From Mariniflexile sp. AS56 (GTDB lineage Bacteria; Bacteroidota; Bacteroidia; Flavobacteriales; Flavobacteriaceae): DNA of 64,000 nt. The translations under genes and the position numbers were made by a program. The stretch lies in assembly GCF_030552475.1 (NCBI RefSeq), contig NZ_JAUPED010000002.1, forward strand, positions 360,863 through 424,862. Direction: 5' to 3'. This document shows positions 27,853 through 36,845 of this stretch, piece by piece. The notes beneath the pieces were generated by a model. The model was not told where the DNA came from, ran no database searches, and saw nothing but the letters and a program-made list of their open reading frames with translations. Position 1 is the stretch's first letter, and every line of letters starts with the position of its first letter.

Positions 27853-27873
27853 ACACTGATAATAAGTGTTTTA
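27853..27873. other. Hairpin in the gap after the TruA-like gene
   Basis: aaacact and agtgttt form a 7-bp stem about 30 bases after the truA-like stop, followed by a short T-rich stretch. A weak terminator is possible. The rest of the 188-bp gap holds nothing I can name; the next gene is the 51-residue protein at 28009. Confidence 0.4.
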
Positions 27874-28008
27874 CATGGTTTTTTATGTGAATTATACAAA
27901 TTATTGCAAAAAACATGTAACAGCAAACCTTCCCTTTCTTCGCACCTTTGTAACATCAAACGAAGTTAAATCTTCAAAACTTAATATAAACCATTAAAAT
28001 TTGAAACT

Positions 28009-28164
28009 ATGTTACGTTGGACAATTACATTCGTTATTATAGCATTAATTGCTGGAGTGTTAGGTTTTTCAGGTATCGCTGGAGCTTCCGCTGGTATTGC
28101 GAGAATATGTTTCTTTATATTCCTTGTTCTTTTTCTTTTATCACTCTTAAAGGGTAGGAAATAA
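28009..28164 (+). CDS. DUF1328 family small membrane protein
   Basis: A 51-residue protein beginning [20 protein letters not shown] and continuing with the family-typical [13 protein letters not shown] and a second helix [13 protein letters not shown], ending KGRK. This is a very good match, from memory, to DUF1328 (YtjA type): two membrane helices linked by a Gly/Ala-rich turn. The role is unknown; homologues are often linked to envelope or salt stress. It stands alone with a likely 5' leader of several dozen bases. Confidence 0.88.
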   Translation: MLRWTITFVIIALIAGVLGFSGIAGASAGIARICFFIFLVLFLLSLLKGRK

Positions 28165-28310
28165 ACAGGAATTACTATAAATCTTATAATAATGAAAAGC
28201 ACATGTGTGTAGAAAAATTACAATTTTCACTCTGAAATAAAACGAGAAGAAATAGGGTGTAGTGCTCTTTCTTCAAAATAAATACTAATAATAATTTAAA
28301 ATTAAATAAA

Positions 28311-28862
28311 ATGAAAAATATAATGTACGCTTGTTTAATCTTGGTTGCTGGTAACGTTTGGGCACAAGATAAACCTAAAAATGTATCGGAAGAATCTACA
28401 ATTAAAACAGTTAAAACCAATAATGGGTCTGAAATAACTGAGAAAAAAATTAAAGTCACAACACGAGAAGAACAAGATATAGAGTTCGCTCATAAGGATG
28501 AAAACAAAAGAGATAAGGATGTTGTTAACAGTCCTGTAAAAGTAAAAAGAACCATTGAAGTAGATGATGATAAGGGCAATTCATACGATTCTAAAACAGA
28601 AATATCTTATTATGAATTTAATGGAAATCAATACGGTTTTAGAAAAGTAGAAAATGGGTTTTCAGTATTAGTGAATGATACAGATACTCCAAATAGCTAT
28701 GGTAACATTGTTAAATTTAATAGAGATAACCATTATTTATTTCAAAAAGGAAATGATACAGGTATTGGATATTTTAATGAAGACGGAAGTTTTACCATCG
28801 AGTTTTATGACAAAAATACTCAAACTGTAACCAGTCAAGAGTTTATTTTAATGCAGAAGTAA
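28311..28862 (+). CDS. Secreted hypothetical protein
   Basis: A 183-residue protein with a signal peptide (residues 1-19, cleavage after VWAQ). A charged, Lys/Glu-rich stretch follows (about 20-85, EITEKKIKVTTREEQDIEF), then a C-terminal part rich in aromatic beta-strand patterns (GYFNEDGSFTIEFYDKN). I do not recognise the family. It follows the DUF1328 gene by 146 bp and ends in its own terminator. Confidence 0.7.
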   Translation: MKNIMYACLILVAGNVWAQDKPKNVSEESTIKTVKTNNGSEITEKKIKVTTREEQDIEFAHKDENKRDKDVVNSPVKVKRTIEVDDDKGNSYDSKTEISYYEFNGNQYGFRKVENGFSVLVNDTDTPNSYGNIVKFNRDNHYLFQKGNDTGIGYFNEDGSFTIEFYDKNTQTVTSQEFILMQK

Positions 28863-28891
28863 TTAATGTAAGGGTTAATTAATTGATGTTT

Positions 28892-28918
28892 AAAAGCCCC
28901 GTTTTAACGGGGCTTTTT
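28892..28918 (+). terminator. Terminator after the secreted hypothetical protein
   Basis: Perfect stem aaaagccccg / cggggctttt with a six-base loop and a T5 tail. The strongest hairpin terminator in this part of the window. Confidence 0.9.
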
Positions 28919-28952
28919 GTATTTTCGAACTTTATAAAGTTAATATAATAGC

Positions 28953-29630
28953 ATGATTCCACAAATTCAGAAAGAAGCATTAGGTTTTTTTAAACGCTTA
29001 GAAAAAAACAATGATAGAGATTGGTTTAATGAGCATAAACCTGAATTCAAAGAATTAGAGAAAGACGTTAAAGCCTTTTATAATGCGGTTTTTAAAAAGA
29101 TAGGTGAACACGATGAAGTCGATAAACTAAAAATATTCCGTATTTATCGTGATGTGCGTTTCTCAAAAAACAAGTTACCTTATAAAACCCATTTTGGTGG
29201 TTCATTCCATAGAACAAAGCCTAGGTTACGTGGTGGTTATTATTTACACATTCAACCCAATAATGAAAGTTTTATCGCTACAGGTTTCTGGGAACCAGTT
29301 TCGGCCGATTTACTACGCATTCGAAAAGAATTTGAAATGGACGACACTGAAATACGTGCCATTTTAAAAGATGAAAACTTTAAAAGTGTTTGGGGTGGTA
29401 TTGTGGGTGATGAAGTAAAAACAGCTCCTAAAGGTTTTAGTAAAGAACATAAATCCATCGATTTAATACGAAAGAAGCAATATATTTTCACTAAGAAATA
29501 CACAGATGCTCAAGTATTAAGTGAAGGCTTTTTTGACGATGTAAACCAGTCTTTTAAAGCCATTCGCCCATATTTTAATTATATGAGCGATGTGCTTACA
29601 ACCGATTTAAATGGTGAATCTCTTATATAA
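28953..29630 (+). CDS. DUF2461 family protein
   Basis: A 225-residue protein with the family landmarks FFKRLEKNNDRDWFNEHKPE near the N-terminus, RIYRDVRFSKNKLPYKTHFG (about 63-82) and GGYYLHIQP. DUF2461 proteins are widespread soluble proteins without a proven function. The 3' end overlaps the convergent GreA-like gene by 8 bases. Confidence 0.9.
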   Translation: MIPQIQKEALGFFKRLEKNNDRDWFNEHKPEFKELEKDVKAFYNAVFKKIGEHDEVDKLKIFRIYRDVRFSKNKLPYKTHFGGSFHRTKPRLRGGYYLHIQPNNESFIATGFWEPVSADLLRIRKEFEMDDTEIRAILKDENFKSVWGGIVGDEVKTAPKGFSKEHKSIDLIRKKQYIFTKKYTDAQVLSEGFFDDVNQSFKAIRPYFNYMSDVLTTDLNGESLI

Positions 29631-30069
29631 TTTCTGTAATAGTATATTTGTTTTGATTGAACTCAAAACTACTATTTACAGGTTTATTAATTAGTAATTG
29701 GCCAATAGGGGAGTTCACTGAAATAGCATAAAAAACAGCATCATCCAGTTCTATTTTCCCAATACTCGTGGAAATATAAAAATCCATCACATTCGTTTTT
29801 ACGATACTGCCCAATATCACTTCTTGACTAACAATATTTGATTTTATGTTACTTAGATACTCTTTGGTTTTCTTAGCATCATTTAAGTAAGTCATGTTTT
29901 TTTCTAAGTCATTTAACAGTTTTCCGCTACCAGAATCGTCGCCTTCAGAGTTTCCTTTATCGTTACTCTCAATAGATTCTTTTATTAAATTAACTTCTTC
30001 TTTGTAATCACTAATGCGTTTATCAACACGTTCATTACAAATTTGCAATAGTTTCTGTTTTGTTGTCAT
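29623..30069 (-). CDS. GreA/GreB C-terminal domain-like protein
   Basis: A 148-residue protein with an N-terminal helical/coiled-coil region (about 1-75, including a low-complexity NDKGNSEGDDSGSG loop) and a C-terminal GreA/GreB-like beta domain ending VNSPIGQLLINKPVNSSFEF. GreA-type proteins bind the RNA polymerase secondary channel. Flavobacterial relatives are often mislabelled '3-oxoacyl-ACP synthase'. I use the ATG at 30069; a GTG at 30081 that overlaps the previous stop is possible. It is coupled to the 138-residue gene upstream. Confidence 0.75.
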   Translation of the reverse strand: MTTKQKLLQICNERVDKRISDYKEEVNLIKESIESNDKGNSEGDDSGSGKLLNDLEKNMTYLNDAKKTKEYLSNIKSNIVSQEVILGSIVKTNVMDFYISTSIGKIELDDAVFYAISVNSPIGQLLINKPVNSSFEFNQNKYTITEII

Positions 30070-30077
30070 TAAATTTT

Positions 30078-30494
30078 TCACACTGCTTTAAGCACTTCTG
30101 TCTGTTCAAAAAGTTGCACGTTACTAATTAATCGCTCTTTAACAATTTGCATCATGCGTTTATTTAAAGCTGAAGAATTTTGAATGTAAATTAGATATTC
30201 TTCCACAGTAAACAATCCTATCACCATGCCTTTTAATGAGTTACGAAACTTGATATCTCTATTTACAGCGCTTTCAATAAAATCTAAACGCTTCTCTAAA
30301 GTCAAATCATAAAACACCATTTTATGCTTAGCAATATAGTTTTTAAAAACTTCAATAAACAAATCATTTTGCAACTTTATTACAGGGCGAAGTACTAAAT
30401 TTTGAAAGCGCTCGTCGTTACTCATATCGTCGCGAATGGTGGTACTAAGAATTTCAGGACGAATGCTTTTTAGATTAAATTGTCGTGTATTCAT
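30078..30494 (-). CDS. Hypothetical protein paired with the GreA-like gene
   Basis: A 138-residue soluble, mainly helical protein beginning MNTRQFNLKSIRPEIL. No catalytic motif or membrane segment is visible. Similar flavobacterial proteins carry unreliable 'glyoxalase' labels; I see no glyoxalase features. It is nine bases upstream of the GreA-like ATG on the same strand, so a shared function is likely. A large inverted repeat lies in its upstream region. Confidence 0.7.
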   Translation of the reverse strand: MNTRQFNLKSIRPEILSTTIRDDMSNDERFQNLVLRPVIKLQNDLFIEVFKNYIAKHKMVFYDLTLEKRLDFIESAVNRDIKFRNSLKGMVIGLFTVEEYLIYIQNSSALNKRMMQIVKERLISNVQLFEQTEVLKAV

Positions 30495-30551
30495 GGTTTA
30501 AGAGTTTTTATTAAAAGTATCAAATATTAAAACTTAATCTGTTTTGGAGGG

Positions 30552-30587
30552 TTTATAGTTGTTAACGGGGTTATTAACAACTATAAA
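30552..30587. promoter_or_regulatory. Perfect 14-bp inverted repeat between divergent genes
   Basis: tttatagttgttaa (30552-30565) and ttaacaactataaa (30574-30587) are perfect complements around the 8-base spacer cggggtta. It lies in the 120-bp gap between the leftward 138-residue gene and the rightward DUF72 gene, 27 bases before the latter's ATG, and no T-run follows. A dimeric regulator's operator is the simplest reading; a hairpin in the 5' leader is the alternative. Confidence 0.6.
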
Positions 30588-30614
30588 TTTTTATCTTTAA
30601 GCCAAAAAATAAAA

Positions 30615-31508
30615 ATGAAGTTTGGAAGCGTAAATAACCCTGAAAATATAGATTTCACCTTACCTCCAGATCATTCAGAAACCCGTCGTGTTTTAAATAA
30701 ATTTAAGGATGATAACATCCCCGAAGTATATGTTGGTTGTGCTAAATGGAACAGAGCCGATTTAAAAGGTTTTTATCCCAGAGGCACTAAAGATGAGTTG
30801 GTGTATTATTCCAGTCAGTTTAACTCTATAGAATTAAATGCGACCTTTTATAGAATTTTCCCTGCGGATCAGTTTGCTTCTTGGTATGACAAAACACCTG
30901 CTAATTTTAAGTTTTTCCCAAAACTAAATCAAGAAATTAGCCATTGGAAGCGCTTGCAAGAAACGAAAGAGGTAGTAGAACATTATTTGTATAATGCTTC
31001 TAATTTAAAAGAAAAATTAGGCACTATATTTTTACAAATGAATGATAATTTCGCACCTAAATATTTTGATAGAGTTATTAAATTTGTGGAAGAATGGCCT
31101 AAAGAAATACCATTAGCCATGGAGTTTAGACATACTAATTGGTACAACGATGCTTCCATTGCACCAGATTTATATCAACTTTTAGAAGCAAACAACATTT
31201 CAAATATCATTGTAGATTCTGCCGGAAGGCGCGATATTATGCACATGCGGTTAACCAATGCTACGGCCTTTGTACGTTATGTGGGCGCAAACCATGCCAG
31301 CGATTACAACCGGTTGGATGCTTGGATTGAGCGATTGAAAGATTGGAAAGAACAAGGTGTTAAAGAAATAGATTTTTTTATTCATCAAAACATTGAAAAA
31401 GAATCACCATTACTTTCAGCATATTTTATAAAAAAGCTGAATACGGAATTGGGCTACCATTTAGTTATTCCCAATGATGACACAAACGGACAACAAACAT
31501 TATTATAA
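30615..31508 (+). CDS. DUF72 family protein
   Basis: A 297-residue TIM-barrel-type protein with the family landmarks YVGCAKWNRADLKGFYP (about 39-55), YYSSQFNSIELNATFYR (about 65-81), KFFPKLNQEISH and AMEFRHTNWY (about 173-182). DUF72 (YecE-like) proteins have no settled function. It lies eight bases upstream of the thioesterase gene and is probably co-transcribed with it. Confidence 0.9.
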   Translation: MKFGSVNNPENIDFTLPPDHSETRRVLNKFKDDNIPEVYVGCAKWNRADLKGFYPRGTKDELVYYSSQFNSIELNATFYRIFPADQFASWYDKTPANFKFFPKLNQEISHWKRLQETKEVVEHYLYNASNLKEKLGTIFLQMNDNFAPKYFDRVIKFVEEWPKEIPLAMEFRHTNWYNDASIAPDLYQLLEANNISNIIVDSAGRRDIMHMRLTNATAFVRYVGANHASDYNRLDAWIERLKDWKEQGVKEIDFFIHQNIEKESPLLSAYFIKKLNTELGYHLVIPNDDTNGQQTLL

Positions 31509-31516
31509 ATAAAATT

Positions 31517-31903
31517 ATGAGATTTCACACCAGAAAATGGGTAAAACCAGAAGATTTAAATGCTAACGGCACCTTGTTTGGAGGTAGACTATTAGAATGG
31601 ATTGATGAAGAAGCGGCGCTTTATACCATCATTCAATTAGAAAACCCAAAAGTAGTTACCAAGTACATAAGTGAAATAGATTTTAAAGCATCGGCAAAAC
31701 AAGGCGATATCATTGAAATTGGCATTGATGTTGTGACATTTGGAAAAGCATCTATAACCCTTAGTTGTGAGGTTAGAAATAAAATGACCAGAGAAACTAT
31801 TATCACCATTTCAAACATTGTTATGGTAAATGTAGGACCCGACGGGAAGGCAAAACCGCACGGAAAAACTCAAATTGAATTCGTTGTAGACCGGTTAAAG
31901 TAA
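31517..31903 (+). CDS. Acyl-CoA thioesterase (hotdog fold)
   Basis: A 128-residue single hotdog domain of the YciA/cytosolic acyl-CoA hydrolase type. NANGTLFGGRLLEWIDEEAA (about 14-33) contains the catalytic region; FKASAKQGDIIEI and the C-terminal MVNVGPDGK are also typical. It would hydrolyse acyl-CoA to free acid and CoA; chain-length preference cannot be read. A hairpin at 32010 follows. Confidence 0.88.
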   Translation: MRFHTRKWVKPEDLNANGTLFGGRLLEWIDEEAALYTIIQLENPKVVTKYISEIDFKASAKQGDIIEIGIDVVTFGKASITLSCEVRNKMTRETIITISNIVMVNVGPDGKAKPHGKTQIEFVVDRLK

Positions 31904-32009
31904 TATTGATTCATAATTGCTTCAAAATTCATAACCTATCCTGCTATTCTATTAAAATATCATCGATTTTTTATGTTTCCATTAATAATACTATAAAAAT
32001 AAATGGAGA

Positions 32010-32057
32010 AGGCTCTTAAAACTTGTGATATGCTTAATAAAAAGAGCAGTTTTTCCT
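32010..32057 (+). terminator. Probable terminator after the thioesterase gene
   Basis: gctctt (32012-32017) pairs with aagagc (32042-32047) across a 24-base loop, followed by agttttt. The large loop makes it weaker than the other terminators here. It ends where the leuC promoter begins. Confidence 0.45.
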
Positions 32058-32098
32058 AACTTTGTAAGCCTTTTGCTAAACCAAAATTATTAGCAAAA
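32057..32098 (+). promoter_or_regulatory. leuC promoter and 5'-terminal hairpin
   Basis: TAACTTTG at 32057-32064 matches the -7 consensus; no -33 box is clear. The expected start site (about 32070) coincides with the left arm of a perfect 9-bp hairpin, ttttgctaa (32071-32079) with ttagcaaaa (32090-32098). The leu transcript would therefore begin with a stem-loop, either a stabiliser or an operator-like palindrome. No Leu-rich leader peptide was found. Confidence 0.5.
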
Positions 32099-32132
32099 AA
32101 TTCACAAAGATTTAAATTAAATTAGATAGAAT

Positions 32133-33527
32133 ATGAGCAAAACATTGTTTGATAAAGTATGGGATTCGCATGTTGTAAGACAAATTGAAGGAGGACCTGA
32201 TGTATTCTTTATAGATCGTCATTTTATTCATGAAGTTACAAGTCCTGTAGCATTTCTTGGGTTAAAAAGTCGCGGTTTAAAAGTATTATATCCAGAGCGT
32301 ACATTTGCAACGGCAGACCATAACACACCAACAATTAACCAACATTTACCAGTTGAAGACCCGTTATCTGCTAAGCAATTAAAAGCCTTAGAAGATAATT
32401 CAAATGAATATGGCATTAGCCACTGGGGTCTTGGTCACCAAAAAAATGGTATTGTACACGTTGTAGGACCAGAAAACGGTATTACATTCCCAGGAGCAAC
32501 TATTGTTTGTGGAGATTCACATACATCTACGCATGGTGCTTTTGGTGCTATTGCATTTGGTATTGGTACATCGGAAGTTGAAATGGTATTATCTACACAA
32601 TGTATCATGCAACCAAAACCTAAGAAAATGCGAATTAACGTTAATGGGCAGTTAGGAAAAGGTGTGACGCCTAAAGATGTTGCTTTATATGTTATCGCTC
32701 AATTATCTACATCGGGCGCTACAGGTTATTTTGTAGAATATGCAGGTGATGTATTTGAAAATATGACTATGGAAGGCCGTATGACTGTTTGTAACTTATC
32801 TATCGAGATGGGTGCACGTGGTGGTATGATTGCTCCAGATGAAACGACGTTTGCATACTTAAAAGGTAAACCATTATCACTTAAAGGTGATGCTTGGGAT
32901 ACAGCGGTTGCACACTGGAAAACATTAAAAACCGATGCAGATTCTGTATTTGATAAAGAATTAACATTCGCTGCAAGCGATATCGAACCAATGATTACCT
33001 ACGGAACCAATCCGGGTATGGGTATGGGGATTTCTAAAAACATTCCAACGGCTGAAGCTGTAGAAGGTGGTGTTGCAACTTATAAAAAGTCTTTAGACTA
33101 TATGGGTTACAATGAAAATGAATCTATGATTGGTAAAAAGATCGATTATGTATTTTTAGGAAGTTGTACAAATGGTAGAATTGAAGATTTCCGCGCATTT
33201 GCTTCTATTATAAAAGGTAAGAAAAAAGCAGACCACGTTACGGCTTGGTTAGTTCCAGGATCTCACGAAGTAGAAGCTTTAATTACTGAAGAAGGTATTT
33301 TAGACATTATACATGAAGCTGGATTTGTTTTAAGACAACCAGGTTGTTCAGCATGTTTAGCGATGAATGACGATAAGGTTCCTGCTGGTAAGTACGCTGT
33401 AAGTACGTCAAACAGAAATTTTGAAGGACGCCAAGGACCTGGTTCTAGAACTTTATTAGCGAGTCCGTTAGTAGCTGCTGCTGCTGCTGTTACAGGTGTT
33501 GTTACAGATCCAAGAGACTTATTATAA
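32133..33527 (+). CDS. leuC: LeuC, 3-isopropylmalate dehydratase large subunit
   Basis: A 464-residue aconitase-fold subunit that isomerises 2- to 3-isopropylmalate with LeuD. The [4Fe-4S] cluster ligands are visible in [12 protein letters not shown] (about residue 348) and [10 protein letters not shown] (two Cys, about 408-411). N-terminal VWDSHVV and [14 protein letters not shown] are also diagnostic. It is the first gene of the leu operon. Confidence 0.97.
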   Translation: MSKTLFDKVWDSHVVRQIEGGPDVFFIDRHFIHEVTSPVAFLGLKSRGLKVLYPERTFATADHNTPTINQHLPVEDPLSAKQLKALEDNSNEYGISHWGLGHQKNGIVHVVGPENGITFPGATIVCGDSHTSTHGAFGAIAFGIGTSEVEMVLSTQCIMQPKPKKMRINVNGQLGKGVTPKDVALYVIAQLSTSGATGYFVEYAGDVFENMTMEGRMTVCNLSIEMGARGGMIAPDETTFAYLKGKPLSLKGDAWDTAVAHWKTLKTDADSVFDKELTFAASDIEPMITYGTNPGMGMGISKNIPTAEAVEGGVATYKKSLDYMGYNENESMIGKKIDYVFLGSCTNGRIEDFRAFASIIKGKKKADHVTAWLVPGSHEVEALITEEGILDIIHEAGFVLRQPGCSACLAMNDDKVPAGKYAVSTSNRNFEGRQGPGSRTLLASPLVAAAAAVTGVVTDPRDLL

Positions 33528-33579
33528 TCATTGACTTTATAAACAAATCAACGATTAAATCAAAAAATACAATAGAAAA

Positions 33580-34176
33580 ATGGCATACGATAAATTCAAT
33601 ATATTAACTAGTACAGCGGTTCCATTACCATTAGAAAATGTGGATACCGATCAAATTATACCAGCACGTTTCTTAAAAGCAACAAAACGTGAAGGTTTTG
33701 GTGATAACTTATTCCGTGATTGGAGATACAATAACGACGATTCACCAAAAGAAAGTTTCGTACTAAACAACCCTATTTACACAGGTAAAATTTTAGTAGG
33801 AGGTAAAAACTTTGGTTCAGGTTCTTCTAGAGAGCATGCAGCATGGGCGGTTTACGATTATGGTTTCCGTTGTGTGGTATCTAGTTTCTTTGCAGATATT
33901 TTTAGAAACAACTGTTTAAATGTAGGTGTATTACCAGTGCAAGTAAGTGCTGAATTCTCTGAACTGATTTTTAACGCCATTTACGACGATCCGAAAACGG
34001 AAATCGAAGTAAATCTTGAAAATCAAACCATTACTATTCTTTCAACGGGAGCTCAAGAATCTTTTGAAATCAATAGTTATAAGAAAGAAAACATGCTTAA
34101 TGGTTTTGATGATATAGATTATTTACAAAACATAAAAGGGGATATTGAAACATTTGCAAACGGCTTACTACTGTAA
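33580..34176 (+). CDS. leuD: LeuD, 3-isopropylmalate dehydratase small subunit
   Basis: The 198-residue swivelling domain partner of Leu[14 protein letters not shown], the substrate-binding [16 protein letters not shown], and [17 protein letters not shown] are present. Its stop codon abuts the next ATG without a gap. Confidence 0.97.
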   Translation: MAYDKFNILTSTAVPLPLENVDTDQIIPARFLKATKREGFGDNLFRDWRYNNDDSPKESFVLNNPIYTGKILVGGKNFGSGSSREHAAWAVYDYGFRCVVSSFFADIFRNNCLNVGVLPVQVSAEFSELIFNAIYDDPKTEIEVNLENQTITILSTGAQESFEINSYKKENMLNGFDDIDYLQNIKGDIETFANGLLL

Positions 34177-35700
34177 ATGACTCCAAAACATATTGAAATA
34201 ATGGATACGACATTGCGCGATGGTGAACAAACCTCGGGCGTGTCGTTTTCAGCTTCAGAAAAACTTACTATTGCTAAACTTTTACTTGAAGAATTAAAAG
34301 TAAATAGAATAGAAATTGCCTCGGCACGTGTGTCTGAAGGTGAGTTTCAAGCAGTGAAAAGTGTCACTAATTGGGCAAAAGAAAATAAGTATCTGGACCA
34401 AGTTGAAGTTTTAACTTTTGTGGACAAAGGAGTCTCTATCCATTGGATGATTGAAGCAGGAGCTAAAGTTCAAAATCTATTAACTAAAGGTTCATTAAAT
34501 CATTTAACATATCAGTTAAAAAAGACTCCTAATCAGCACTTTGAGGAAATATCAGAAACTATTTCTTTAGCTAAAGAAAATGGGATAAGAACCAATGTGT
34601 ATTTAGAAGATTGGAGTAATGGTATGCGTAATTCTAAAGACTATGTTTTTGAGTTTTTAGCATTTTTAGCCACCCAATCTGTAGAGCGTATTATGCTTCC
34701 AGATACATTGGGGGTTTTAACGCCAACAGAATCTTTTGAGTTTTTAAAAGAAATTAAAGATACCTACCCGAATTTACACTTCGATTTTCACGCACATAAT
34801 GATTATGATTTAGGTGTTGCCAATGTGATGGCAGCTTTAAATGCGGGAGCAGATGGTTTGCATTTAACCGTAAATGGCATGGGCGAGCGTGCAGGAAATG
34901 CACCTATGGCTAGTACGATTGCAGTTATAAACGATTTTATGCCTAACATACAAGTTGGGGTTAATGAAAAGGTTTTATATACGGTAAGCAAACTGGTTGA
35001 AAACTTTTCAGGTATTATGATTCCTGCAAACAAACCTATTATTGGAGCCAATGTGTTTACGCAAACGGCTGGAATTCATGCCGATGGTGATAATAAAAAG
35101 AACCTATATTTTAGCGATTTAATGCCAGAACGTTTTGGTAGAACGCGAAAATATGCTTTAGGAAAATCATCTGGAAAAGCCAATATTCAAAAGAATTTAC
35201 AAGAATTAGGTCTGTCTCTTAATGATGAAGATTTAAAGAAAGTAACCCAACGTATTATTGAATTGGGTGATAAAAAAGAAGTAGTTACTAAAGAAGATTT
35301 ACCATACATCATTTCCGATGTTTTGGATAGCTATTCTTATGAAGAAAAGGTAAAAGTGATTGCGTATGTATTAACGCATGCCAAAGGTTTAAAACCTTCA
35401 ACCACGGTATCTCTTTCCATAAATGGCGAAGTTTTCGAACAAAATGCACAAGGTGACGGGCAGTTTGATGCTTTTATGAATGCTCTTAGAAGCATTTATA
35501 TCAGTAAAAAAACAGTACTGCCAGATTTGATTGATTATGCCGTGAGAATACCTCCTGGTAGTCATTCCGATGCGTTGTGTGAAACTATTATAACCTGGAA
35601 AAGTCCAGAAAAAGAATTTAAAACACGTGGTTTAGACTCCGATCAAACGGTGTCTGCAATTAAGGCCACAGAAAAAATGTTGAATATTATTACTAATTAA
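34177..35700 (+). CDS. 2-isopropylmalate synthase family protein (LeuA-like)
   Basis: A 507-residue HMG-CoA-lyase-fold condensing enzyme. The catalytic barrel shows DTTLRDGEQTSGVSFS at the N-terminus, the metal-binding FHAHNDYDLGVANVMAA (about 207-223) and NGMGERAGNA. After a linker, the C-terminal LeuA dimer/regulatory domain follows (from about 375). Position between leuD and leuB argues for isopropylmalate synthase. The divergent active-site loop (LEDWSNGMRNS) also resembles citramalate synthase-type enzymes, so acetyl-CoA plus pyruvate is an alternative. Confidence 0.85.
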   Translation: MTPKHIEIMDTTLRDGEQTSGVSFSASEKLTIAKLLLEELKVNRIEIASARVSEGEFQAVKSVTNWAKENKYLDQVEVLTFVDKGVSIHWMIEAGAKVQNLLTKGSLNHLTYQLKKTPNQHFEEISETISLAKENGIRTNVYLEDWSNGMRNSKDYVFEFLAFLATQSVERIMLPDTLGVLTPTESFEFLKEIKDTYPNLHFDFHAHNDYDLGVANVMAALNAGADGLHLTVNGMGERAGNAPMASTIAVINDFMPNIQVGVNEKVLYTVSKLVENFSGIMIPANKPIIGANVFTQTAGIHADGDNKKNLYFSDLMPERFGRTRKYALGKSSGKANIQKNLQELGLSLNDEDLKKVTQRIIELGDKKEVVTKEDLPYIISDVLDSYSYEEKVKVIAYVLTHAKGLKPSTTVSLSINGEVFEQNAQGDGQFDAFMNALRSIYISKKTVLPDLIDYAVRIPPGSHSDALCETIITWKSPEKEFKTRGLDSDQTVSAIKATEKMLNIITN

Positions 35701-35710
35701 GATTATAAAT

Positions 35711-36769
35711 ATGAAATTTAATATAGCAGTATTAGCTGGTGACGGGATTGGACCTGAAGTCATGGAGCAAGCACAAAAAGTGAGTGAAGCAGTTGCTCAA
35801 AAATTTGGACATGAAATAACTTGGAAACCAGCATTAACTGGTGCCGCTGCCATTGATGCAGTTGGAGAACCTTACCCAGATTCTACACATCAAGTTTGTT
35901 TAGCTTCAGATGCTGTTTTATTTGGCGCTATTGGTCTTCCTCGTTTTGATAATGACCCTTCTGCAAAAGTTCGTCCAGAAAATGGTTTACTTCAAATGCG
36001 TAAACAACTTGGCTTATTTGCTAATTTACGACCAACATTTACGTTTCCGTCGTTATTAGATAAATCACCTTTAAAAAAGGAACGTATTGAAGGAACAGAT
36101 TTAGTGTTTTTACGCGAGTTAACTGGTGGTATCTATTTTGGAGAAAAGGGTAGAAGAGACGGTGGAGAAACTGCTTTCGATAACTGTGTTTATACACGTA
36201 TGGAAGTACAACGTTTGGCTAAAAAAGGTTTTGAATTAGCAATGACACGTTCTAATAGATTGTGTTGTGTTGATAAGGCTAACGTTATGGAAACATCTCG
36301 TTTGTGGAGAGAAACAGTTCAGGCTATGGAAAAAGATTATCCAGAAGTTACTGTTTCTTATGAATTGGTTGATGCTGTAGCGATGCGTTTGGTGCAATGG
36401 CCTAACACTTACGATGTATTGATTACTGAAAACTTATTTGGTGATATATTAACGGATGAAGCGTCTGTTATTTCAGGATCTATGGGATTAATGCCATCGG
36501 CATCTATGGGGTCTGATATTGCTTTATTCGAACCTATTCACGGGTCGTATCCACAAGCAACAGGATTGAATATTGCTAACCCAATGGCTATGGTTTTATC
36601 GGCAGCAATGATGTTCGAAATTGCTTTTAATTTACCTGAGGAAGGGAAAGTAATTAGAGATGCTGTTAACAAAGCATTAGCTGAAGGTATTGTTACTGAA
36701 GATTTAGCCGATGGAGGAAAAGCATACGGTACTAAAGAAGTAGGTGACTGGTTAGCTGCAAATATCTAA
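35711..36769 (+). CDS. leuB: LeuB, 3-isopropylmalate dehydrogenase
   Basis: A 352-residue isopropylmalate dehydrogenase: LAGDGIGPEVM at the N-terminus, RPENGLLQMRKQLGLFANLRP, the substrate loop RELTGGIYFGEKGRR, and the metal/NAD region ENLFGDILTDEASVISGSMG. It carries out the oxidative decarboxylation that yields 2-ketoisocaproate. It closes the leu operon and is followed by a strong terminator. Confidence 0.97.
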   Translation: MKFNIAVLAGDGIGPEVMEQAQKVSEAVAQKFGHEITWKPALTGAAAIDAVGEPYPDSTHQVCLASDAVLFGAIGLPRFDNDPSAKVRPENGLLQMRKQLGLFANLRPTFTFPSLLDKSPLKKERIEGTDLVFLRELTGGIYFGEKGRRDGGETAFDNCVYTRMEVQRLAKKGFELAMTRSNRLCCVDKANVMETSRLWRETVQAMEKDYPEVTVSYELVDAVAMRLVQWPNTYDVLITENLFGDILTDEASVISGSMGLMPSASMGSDIALFEPIHGSYPQATGLNIANPMAMVLSAAMMFEIAFNLPEEGKVIRDAVNKALAEGIVTEDLADGGKAYGTKEVGDWLAANI

Positions 36770-36799
36770 ATAATAACGATTTAATTATCGACTATATAA

Positions 36800-36835
36800 A
36801 AGGATTCAGTAAATTTATACTGAATCCTTTTTTTT
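36800..36835 (+). terminator. Terminator of the leu operon
   Basis: Perfect stem aaggattcagt / actgaatcctt (36800-36810, 36819-36829) with an eight-base loop and a T7 tail. Confidence 0.9.
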
Positions 36836-36845
36836 ATACCATAAA

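Noticed and set aside
30552..30587. The 14-bp palindrome as part of a replication origin
   Set aside because: ttattaaca resembles a DnaA box only weakly (TTATCCACA has two mismatches), there is no cluster of boxes, and no dnaA or typical origin neighbours are present.
31904..32132. A leucine attenuator upstream of leuC
   Set aside because: I looked for a short ORF rich in Leu, Ile or Val codons before leuC and found none; the only structures are the terminator-like hairpin and the 5'-terminal stem-loop.
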